Shown: piece after piece, positions 1-5,264 of the stretch
How positions within the stretch are numbered: position 1 is the stretch's first letter
Layout of the letters: each line of letters opens with the position of its first letter
Source: J088 sp003695505 [NCBI: Candidatus Dadabacteria bacterium]
Lineage (GTDB): Bacteria > J088
Length of the DNA stretch: 8,802 bases
NCBI GenBank assembly: GCA_003695505.1
Contig: RFIY01000161.1
Location: 1-8,802 of the forward strand
Reading direction: 5' to 3'
Position numbers and translations under genes: made by a program
The notes under the pieces: model-generated
Databases searched by the model: none
Told to the model about the DNA's origin: nothing
What the model saw: only the letters and a program-made list of their open reading frames with translations

Positions 1-677
1 TCCTGAGTCCGTTCGATATTGAGCAGCGGATGCGCGTTGCGGTGGTTCGGGGGCTGCCGACGGATGGCGGTCCACGCTTTTGCGACTGGATCGAGGCGAC
101 GGCCGCGCTGGTTCAGGCCTCGGATGGCGGAGCGCTGGTGCTCTGTACGAGTATCGCGGCGATGCGCGCGATTGCACCGGGTGTGCGCGAGCGGGTCGCT
201 GCGTCAGGAATTCGCGTGCTGATGCAGGGAGAGCGACCCCGGGGTGAGCTGGCCCGCATGTTTCGCGAGGACGAGCGTTCGGTGCTGGTTGCCGTTGCTT
301 CGTTCTGGGAAGGGTTCGATGCCGCCGGGTCGACACTGAGGCATGTCATTATGCCGCGATTGCCGTTCGCCGTGCCGGTCCATCCGCTGGAAGTAGCGCG
401 CCAGGAGTGGTGGAAAGACCGGGGGCTGGACGGATTCCGCGATCTGTCGTTACCCGAGGCGACAATGCGCTTTCGCCAGGGGGTCGGTCGCCTGTTGCGT
501 ACCGCCGACGACTGGGGTGCGATCACGGTTCTGGACGAACGAATCCAGACAAAGGGGTACGGAAAGCGGTTCCTGCGGGCGATCGGGCCGGTGCCCGTCT
601 GGTCCGGGTCGCTGGCAGAAATCGAGGCGCGCCTGCGCCGTTACTTTGTGCAAGGTCCGGAGCCGGTGTCAACGTAA
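1..677 (+). CDS. dinG: ATP-dependent helicase, DinG/XPD (Rad3-like) family, C-terminal part (5' end outside window)
   Basis: The reading frame is open from base 3 and ends at TAA 675-677, giving about 224 residues. These are the second RecA-like domain of a superfamily 2 DinG/XPD helicase, which unwinds DNA 5'->3' using ATP, usually in repair and replication conflicts. The visible start reads LSPFDIEQR, matching the 'SPFD..Q' block of DinG proteins. Later come motif V (SFWEGFDAAG), the block VIMPRLPFAVPVHPLEVAR and motif VI (RQGVGRLLR, the QxxGRxxR arginine finger). The tail GYGKRFLRAIGPVPV resembles the usual DinG C-terminus. Walker A, Walker B and any Fe-S cysteines would lie upstream of the window, so whether it is DinG proper or a related YoaA/Rad3-like protein cannot be settled. 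Its last 155 bases are overlapped antisense by the lipoprotein gene. The family call is firm and the gene symbol is approximate. Confidence 0.9.
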   Translation, partial: LSPFDIEQRMRVAVVRGLPTDGGPRFCDWIEATAALVQASDGGALVLCTSIAAMRAIAPGVRERVAASGIRVLMQGERPRGELARMFREDERSVLVAVASFWEGFDAAGSTLRHVIMPRLPFAVPVHPLEVARQEWWKDRGLDGFRDLSLPEATMRFRQGVGRLLRTADDWGAITVLDERIQTKGYGKRFLRAIGPVPVWSGSLAEIEARLRRYFVQGPEPVST

Positions 678-1977
678 CCGTCGTGGTTGCCGTTGTCAGG
701 GTCAGCCGATCGGGCGCGGCGGCAACGGACGCGGTGACCGTGGTCAACGCCTCGGTCGTGGTCGAAACGGCCAGCGACAGGCCGTCAAGCAGATTCGAGT
801 ACAGGCCGGTGGCCGGGGATGGAAACGGCGTCGCTGCTCCCGTGACCTCAACGCTTCCGAGCGTCAGCAGGTTGATGCCGGCCGGATCCAGCGTGCCGCT
901 GTAATCAAAGCGCAGACACCCGCCAGCAGGTGTGCACCAGGGATAACGGATCAGTGCCAGGCTGGTATCGGTCGCGTAGATCAGCCGGTACAGCGTCAGC
1001 CCAAACGCACTCTGTCCGTAGCGTGAGAAAAACGTCTGCTGATCTGTAGCCGACCGGCCATCGAGCAGATCCGTCAGTTCTCCGTTGGTCGAGATCTTTG
1101 CTGAACACTGCGCAAATTCGATCGTCGTCCGGTCGCTGCCATTGTGTATGGACAGCGTTCCCGACATCGGCATGGCTGGTGCGGCAAACAGCAGCTCGGC
1201 TGTCGCCGTCGTGCCATCCGTAGCGACCGCGGTGCCCAGTTCGGGGCAGCCGGTCGGTGACGCGGCATAGACGTAGCGCAGCGCATCCAGTTCGAAGCTG
1301 ACCGTTCCGGTGGGCTGGTCCACGCGCCACTGCCCCTGAACGTCAATGGTGTCGAGCGCGGCGGTCGCGAGATCGAGTTGCCCGCTGACGCGCCAGGTGC
1401 CGGCTACGGGATCACTGGTCATCAGCGAAAACGTATATGTCGCGGATGCCGTGGTACGACTGGCGGCAGGTCGCCCTGTCCACTGCGTCTGTCCGCCAAC
1501 GAAGGCGGTTGTTCCATCCGCGAATGTACGGGTCAGGCCATCGAGCGTGACCGCTGCGGCAAAACCCTGGGCAATCGAGGTCCAGACGACGCGCAGCCGG
1601 CCGTTGGTGACGACGGGGTCTCCCGTCGTCGATGTCGCCGTACAGGCCGACAGGTTCTGCTCGTAGCTCAGGCCGAAGGATCCGAGCGGGCTGAATTGCT
1701 GAGTGGTGCAGGACGTGTCGCCAATTTGCTCCGAGTACGGCGACGCGCCGTCCCAGCGTCCGTCGCGCTGGGCGTCGAGCGCAGTCAGCGGCAGAAACAT
1801 CGCGCCCGACGTCGTCGCATCCAGCAATGCGGCGGCGACCTGTGCATTCAGGTCGCCGGGCAGTGTCGATGCCACAGCGGTGCCGGTGCGGTCGATGTTG
1901 TCGTTCGAACCCGTGCAGGCGGCAGCCGACAGTGCGAACAGAAAGAAGAAACGGCGAAACGGAACAGGGCGGATCAT
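523..1977 (-). CDS. predicted lipoprotein of unknown function, 484 aa
   Basis: I do not recognise this protein. Starting at the ATG at 1977, it has a short basic n-region (MIRPVPFRRF), a hydrophobic stretch (FFLFALSAAA) and Cys21 followed by TGSND. This fits a signal-peptidase II lipoprotein, although Ala at -3 is not the commonest residue. The mature part is rich in Thr, Ser, Ala and Gly with alternating beta-like segments (e.g. residues 121-240 and 255-295), suggesting an all-beta envelope protein. Six further cysteines (C90, C112, C244, C291, C348, C354) could form three disulfides. An earlier in-frame ATG at 2097 was rejected: its 40 extra residues are not signal-like, would bury the lipobox, and would overlap the divergent peptidase gene. 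An exact TATAAT lies at 2015-2020 on this strand. From about residue 434 the coding runs antisense to the helicase gene, and the last ~45 residues become Arg/Pro-rich, unlike the rest. The gene is probably real; the C-terminal end is less certain. Confidence 0.75.
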   Translation of the reverse strand: MIRPVPFRRFFFLFALSAAACTGSNDNIDRTGTAVASTLPGDLNAQVAAALLDATTSGAMFLPLTALDAQRDGRWDGASPYSEQIGDTSCTTQQFSPLGSFGLSYEQNLSACTATSTTGDPVVTNGRLRVVWTSIAQGFAAAVTLDGLTRTFADGTTAFVGGQTQWTGRPAASRTTASATYTFSLMTSDPVAGTWRVSGQLDLATAALDTIDVQGQWRVDQPTGTVSFELDALRYVYAASPTGCPELGTAVATDGTTATAELLFAAPAMPMSGTLSIHNGSDRTTIEFAQCSAKISTNGELTDLLDGRSATDQQTFFSRYGQSAFGLTLYRLIYATDTSLALIRYPWCTPAGGCLRFDYSGTLDPAGINLLTLGSVEVTGAATPFPSPATGLYSNLLDGLSLAVSTTTEALTTVTASVAAAPDRLTLTTATTTVTLTPAPDLAQSNGAGAPRFLPATRTRRAPARSPAGTAFRTPLSGFVRPEP

Positions 1978-2014
1978 GTCGGGCTGGTCGCTTTGGAAGG
2001 GAAAGTCAGGTTTA

Positions 2015-2020
2015 ATTATA
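2015..2020 (-). promoter_or_regulatory. candidate -10 box of the lipoprotein gene
   Basis: Read on the minus strand, bases 2020 to 2015 are TATAAT, an exact sigma-70 -10 hexamer, 37 bases upstream of the ATG at 1977. It sits in the only AT-rich patch (2011-2020) of the 77-base divergent spacer. No good -35 box lies at 16-18 bases: the sequences there resemble GCCTTT. A weak TTTCGA is at a 14-base distance. The promoter is therefore supported by the -10 box and its placement only and may need an activator. I could not find a convincing separate promoter for the divergent peptidase gene. Confidence 0.45.
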
Positions 2021-2054
2021 GGAAATCCAGGGAATCGAAAGGCGGACCGTTGAC

Positions 2055-2861
2055 ATGATTGCTGTTGAAGCCCTGTTCTCGGCCGAGTTCGCGCCATGGC
2101 GCGGCATGCTGGGGCTGGTGTTCGGGCTGCTCGTGGGTTCGTTCACGAATGTGCTGATTGCGCGGATCCCCTTCGGAGACAGTATCGTTCATCCGCCTTC
2201 GCGTTGCCCGAACTGCTTTTCGCCGATCCCCTGGTACGCGAACATCCCCATCCTGAGCTGGTTGATGCTCGGACGCCGCTGCCGTAATTGCAAGATTCGC
2301 ATTCCGATTCGCTATCCGCTGGTCGAGTTGCTTGTGGGTGTGTTGTGGGCCTGGATCGCGGCGTGGTCAACCGATCCCTGGACAATGGCTGGCATGCTCT
2401 ATTTTGCAACCGTGCTGGTTGCACTGTCGTTTATTGATCTGGACTGGTACATCCTGCCGGATGTGCTGACATTGCAGCTTGCGGCTGTTGGTATACTCTG
2501 GCGGATCATCGGCGGCGAGCAGGACTGGGCGCGGCTTGCGGTCGATGTGCTGCTCGGCCCCGGCCTGCTGATGACGGTACGCGTTGTCTACAGCCGCCTG
2601 CGTGGTCGCGAAGGGCTTGGACTGGGGGATGTCAAGCTGATGGCTGGCGTCGGTGCGTTTACCGGCGTCGAAGGTGTGGTCGCCTCGCTGGTTCTCGGCA
2701 GCATGGCCGGCACCGTGGTTGGTATTGGGCTGATGTTGTTTCGCCGTGGATCCATGTCGACGGCATTGCCGTTTGGTCCGTTTCTTGCCGCGGGGGCGCT
2801 TGTGGCGGCGCTGGCATCGCTGCACGGACTTTCGCCGGCACTCTGGCTGGCGGGCACGTGA
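2055..2861 (+). CDS. pilD: type IV prepilin leader peptidase / N-methyltransferase (PilD, A24 family)
   Basis: This inner-membrane bifunctional enzyme cleaves the leader of type IV pilins and type II secretion pseudopilins and then N-methylates the new N-terminus. The 268-residue length is normal. The N-terminal part has the GSFTNVLIARIP block and the zinc-type cysteines C51/C54 and C76/C79 (CPNC and CRNC, 21 residues between the pairs), followed by IRYPLVELL as in proteobacterial PilD. The aspartyl protease motifs are present: FIDLD..ILPD (D128, D130, D136) and GLGLGDVKLM (D192 of the GxGD motif). Several hydrophobic segments (about 18-37, 89-104, 111-127, 138-152, 163-180, 205-229, 240-262) fit the polytopic topology. 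The ATG at 2055 is preceded by a GGCGGA-type ribosome site at 2041-2046. The stop codon TGA (2859-2861) shares its last base with the ATG of the kinase, so the two are likely cotranscribed. No pilin or secretion genes are visible here, so its substrates are unknown. Confidence 0.96.
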   Translation: MIAVEALFSAEFAPWRGMLGLVFGLLVGSFTNVLIARIPFGDSIVHPPSRCPNCFSPIPWYANIPILSWLMLGRRCRNCKIRIPIRYPLVELLVGVLWAWIAAWSTDPWTMAGMLYFATVLVALSFIDLDWYILPDVLTLQLAAVGILWRIIGGEQDWARLAVDVLLGPGLLMTVRVVYSRLRGREGLGLGDVKLMAGVGAFTGVEGVVASLVLGSMAGTVVGIGLMLFRRGSMSTALPFGPFLAAGALVAALASLHGLSPALWLAGT

Positions 2862-4009
2862 TGCGACGTTTTTTTGCACTGCAAATTGCTGGTCTGATCC
2901 TGTTACTGGCGGCGGTCCTCGCGGTCGACGTGCTTTCGACGCACCTGGAGCGACAGCGCCTGCTTGCACCGCAGCGGCAGGTGATCTTGCAGTTGCGCGA
3001 CGCTGGCGGCGATCCGTGCCGGGATCCGCGATATGTTTGTAACCCGCATGTGCCGCAGCGCATTCGGATTCCGGGGATGGATGAACTGGTTATCGGATGG
3101 CGCGAAGGCGCGCCATTGATGCGTGTCGTCGACGAAGCGGCACGGCAGCGTCGCAGCGTGTTGCTGGCGGTCGTTCTGTTCATCTGGCTGGGGATCATCG
3201 TTGTGCCGGAACTGGTGCGGCAGTTTCGCCTGCGCCGAATGGTCGCGGGCGTCCTCGATCCACAGGTCGCCGCGCCACCGGACGCACTCCAGTCCGCGTT
3301 CAGTGGAACCGTCAGGGAACTGGTCGATGCCCGCCGCAGGCTCGTGGCGGCCGAGCGCCTCGAGACCATGGGCCTGTTCGCCGGTGGCATCGCGCATCAG
3401 ATCGGAAATCCTCTGGCGGCCCTGCGGCAGTATGTCGATCTGCTTGCCGGCAGCGTCGCCGAAGGGGACCCGCCCGACCCCGAAATCGTTGCGCGTATCG
3501 TCGATCTCAGTGAGCGGATGGATCGGGCCGTCGCGGCGCTGGCGCGGTTGTCGAGACCGGATCGCGTTGAGCTAGTGGCTGTCGCGCTGAGGCCGCTTGT
3601 CGAACGGGTTGTCGCGGCTGTCGAGCGAGGCGCGGTCGTCGCCTGGACGATCGAGATTCCCGACGACGCGACCGTTGTCGCGGATCCAGTCCTGCTGGAA
3701 CAGGTACTGGTCAATTTGCTGCGCAATGCGATCGAAGCGCAGGATATCCCCGTTGTCCGGATTTGTGCTGCGCAGGATGATCGCCACTGGCGGCTGACGA
3801 TCGAGGATGATGGGCCCGGATTCCCATCGGGATTTGATCCCGCGGCTGCATTCGCGACCAGCAAGGTCGGAGGAACCGGCCTCGGATTGCCGTTGGCGCT
3901 GCGCCTGCTTGAGCTGATGCACAGTCAGGCCATTTTTGAACATTCGCCCGCCGGAGGCCGGGTGTCGCTGATCCTGCCTGCAGCGACAGAAGGCGCAGCG
4001 GTACACTGA
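2861..4009 (+). CDS. membrane-bound sensor histidine kinase
   Basis: The 382-residue protein (ATG at 2861) has a membrane segment at about 8-27 and a short extracytoplasmic loop (28-98). A second membrane segment lies at about 100-118, followed by a linker and a kinase core. The H-box reads GGIAHQIGNPLAALR with phospho-acceptor H179. The N-box is NLLRNAIEA (N285, N289), the G1 box DDGPGF (D317) and the G2 box GGTGLGLPLA (337-346), so the ATP-binding lid is complete. The residue after the histidine is Gln rather than the usual Glu/Asp. The loop holds two cysteines (C53, C60) that could be redox- or ligand-sensitive. No HAMP or PAS domain is evident. The start overlaps the peptidase stop (TGATG), implying translational coupling; a GTG one codon earlier (2858) is an alternative. 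No response regulator lies in the window, so this is an orphan kinase as far as visible. Stimulus and partner are unknown. Confidence 0.92.
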   Translation: MRRFFALQIAGLILLLAAVLAVDVLSTHLERQRLLAPQRQVILQLRDAGGDPCRDPRYVCNPHVPQRIRIPGMDELVIGWREGAPLMRVVDEAARQRRSVLLAVVLFIWLGIIVVPELVRQFRLRRMVAGVLDPQVAAPPDALQSAFSGTVRELVDARRRLVAAERLETMGLFAGGIAHQIGNPLAALRQYVDLLAGSVAEGDPPDPEIVARIVDLSERMDRAVAALARLSRPDRVELVAVALRPLVERVVAAVERGAVVAWTIEIPDDATVVADPVLLEQVLVNLLRNAIEAQDIPVVRICAAQDDRHWRLTIEDDGPGFPSGFDPAAAFATSKVGGTGLGLPLALRLLELMHSQAIFEHSPAGGRVSLILPAATEGAAVH

Positions 4010-4041
4010 AAACGTATCTGCTACCCGAAACCATCAGGAAC

Positions 4042-4048
4042 AGGGCGG
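4042..4048 (+). promoter_or_regulatory. ribosome binding site of the rhodanese lipoprotein gene
   Basis: AGGGCGG lies 8 bases before the ATG at 4057, with a further AGGA at 4036-4039. It supports this start, which is also the only one that places the lipoprotein signal at the N-terminus. The 47 bases since the kinase stop show no convincing promoter or terminator, so read-through from the kinase gene is plausible. Confidence 0.55.
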
Positions 4049-4056
4049 ACATAACG

Positions 4057-4809
4057 ATGCGACGCAGATGGATCTTGTTGTGTTGTCTGCTGGTCGTCGC
4101 CGGCTGCAAGAAGCATCGGGAAGAGGCCAGTGCGGTGCCTGAACAGGCGTTGATCCCGACAACGGCGCCAGAGGAATTCGGGCCGCGCAGTGCCGACGTC
4201 CAGTACATATCGGTCGATTTTGCGAAGGCCTTTTCAGAACGCGGTGGCGCGCTCTTCATCGACGTTCGTGGAGACCATGTCTTCGACATGGAACACATTC
4301 GCGGCGCGGTGTCGATGCCACTTCAGGACATCCTCAACGGCCGCCTGCCGGACGTGCCCAAGGATACGCTGATCATCGCCTATTGCGGCTGCCCACATTC
4401 GATGTCGTCAGCGGCCGCTGAGTATCTGCAAAAGCGTGGGTTTACGAACGTTTACGTCCTTGACGAAGGATTCTACGAGTGGAAAGAGCGCGGCTATCCG
4501 GTCGAGGGTCGTGCGGATGCGGATCAGCAATTGCAGCGCATGTCGATCGTTGGGCAGGCGCCGGGGCTGGCGCCGGGCACGCCCGTGTACGCGTCCGAAC
4601 CTCGAACGGGTCAGCTCGAAGCGTCCGAGATCCGTGATGACGGAACCTATGAGATGCACTTGCCATTTTACGGTCTTGCCGCCGGCGTAACGATTGAAGT
4701 ATCAGCCGGTGATCGGTCCGCGGTGGTGCCGTTTGCGCCCGGCGTGACGGTTCAGGTGACGCTGGGGCCACCTGCGGTGCCGACGGCGAAAAGCGGCAAA
4801 AGCCGCTGA
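4057..4809 (+). CDS. rhodanese-domain lipoprotein
   Basis: The 250-residue protein starts with a lipoprotein signal (MRRRWILLCCLLVVAGC) with lipobox VAGC and Cys17 followed by KKH. Lys rather than Asp at +2 favours outer-membrane or periplasm-facing anchoring if E. coli sorting rules apply. Residues about 48-150 form one rhodanese domain: IDVRGDHVFDMEHIRGAVSMP (67-87), then the active loop YCGCPHSMS with C110 and C112, then the typical end VLDEGFYEWKERGYPV. Rhodaneses carry sulfane sulfur on the loop cysteine. The CxCP form of the loop, with two cysteines, occurs in a known subgroup and could instead act in thiol/disulfide exchange. Residues ~165-238 form a beta-rich tail of unknown role, ending in a Lys/Ser-rich stretch. 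The gene follows the kinase by 47 bases and probably belongs to the same transcript. It overlaps ybeY convergently by 58 bases. The fold call is firm; the reaction is inferred. Confidence 0.9.
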   Translation: MRRRWILLCCLLVVAGCKKHREEASAVPEQALIPTTAPEEFGPRSADVQYISVDFAKAFSERGGALFIDVRGDHVFDMEHIRGAVSMPLQDILNGRLPDVPKDTLIIAYCGCPHSMSSAAAEYLQKRGFTNVYVLDEGFYEWKERGYPVEGRADADQQLQRMSIVGQAPGLAPGTPVYASEPRTGQLEASEIRDDGTYEMHLPFYGLAAGVTIEVSAGDRSAVVPFAPGVTVQVTLGPPAVPTAKSGKSR

Positions 4810-5264
4810 ATTTCTGGCCGGGGAAGCGCCGCGAGCAGTTCGCGTTCGCGTTGCTCCATGCGGCGCGCCTCGACCGGATCATCAATATGGTCATAGCCCA
4901 GCAGGTGCAACACCCCGTGCACGAGCAGATGGGCGAGCCGCAGTTGCGGCGTGACGTCCGTCCCGGCGGCTTCCTGCGCCGCAACGGCCGGGCAGACTGC
5001 GATGTCGCCGAGGTGACACAGCCGGCTGCGGGGGGTCAGCGGTGCGCCAGATCCTGGAAATGACAGGACGTTGGCGACGTAGTCACGCTGCCGCCATGTC
5101 TGGTTCAGGTGGCTGCTCGTCGGCGGGGTCGCGATCAGCACCGTGAGCAGTTGCCGATCCTGCTGTTCTGCATCGAGAACAAAGCGACAGATGGCACGCA
5201 CCGCACGCAAGGCTGCGTCCGACAGGCGGTCTTCGCTGTCTACCGTGACCTCGACCCGGTTCAT
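4752..5264 (-). CDS. ybeY: endoribonuclease YbeY (rRNA maturation factor)
   Basis: YbeY is a conserved single-strand endoribonuclease needed for 16S rRNA 3'-end maturation and late 70S ribosome quality control. The 170-residue protein shows the diagnostic zinc site HGVLHLLGYDH (H116, H120, H126, pattern H-x3-H-x5-H) and the earlier NVLSFP block (65-70) with LGDIAVCP (85-92). The region RRMEQRERELLAAL just after the zinc site is typical of the C-terminal helix. About 20 residues beyond that (EIQRLLPLFAVGTAGGPSVT) extend past the usual end and are encoded opposite the end of the rhodanese gene. The ATG (5262-5264) overlaps the stop of the 7TM-HD gene as ATGA, so it is translationally coupled as the third gene of the phoH operon. 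AAAGGCGGG directly precedes the start. Function and identity are clear. Confidence 0.97.
   Translation of the reverse strand: MNRVEVTVDSEDRLSDAALRAVRAICRFVLDAEQQDRQLLTVLIATPPTSSHLNQTWRQRDYVANVLSFPGSGAPLTPRSRLCHLGDIAVCPAVAAQEAAGTDVTPQLRLAHLLVHGVLHLLGYDHIDDPVEARRMEQRERELLAALPRPEIQRLLPLFAVGTAGGPSVT
4792..4807. terminator. possible bidirectional stem-loop at the rhodanese/ybeY convergent end
   Basis: AGCGGC (4792-4797), AAAA, GCCGCT (4802-4807) form a perfect 6-bp stem with a 4-base loop. On the minus strand the stem is followed by TTTCGCC, a very short T run; on the plus strand by GAATTTC. It lies within the last codons of the rhodanese gene and inside the end of ybeY. It could slow or end transcription from both sides, but the stem is short and the T runs poor, so an intrinsic terminator is only possible. 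Confidence 0.3.

Noticed and set aside
678-730. Possible terminator after the helicase stop (AACC/GGTT around 672-684)
   Set aside because: The stem is only 4 bp and no T run follows, so it does not support an intrinsic terminator.
1378-2058. Open plus-strand frame of 226 codons opposite the lipoprotein gene
   Set aside because: It is Arg/Gly/Gln-rich with no signal or domain, and opposite a frame with a clear lipoprotein signal. I considered whether the plus strand was the real gene here and found nothing in its favour.
1978-2097. Longer N-terminus of the lipoprotein starting at the ATG at 2097
   Set aside because: It adds 40 residues that are polar and not signal-like, places the lipobox internally, and would overlap the start of pilD and the putative promoter. 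The ATG at 1977 gives a proper export signal.
2858-2860. GTG start for the sensor kinase one codon before the ATG
   Set aside because: Either start is possible and the protein differs by one residue. The ATG directly on the peptidase stop (TGATG) is the more usual coupled start.
2659-3390. Open minus-strand frame of 243 codons opposite pilD and the kinase
   Set aside because: It spans the junction of two well-supported genes on the other strand and has a low-complexity Arg/Ser/Thr composition without recognisable motifs.
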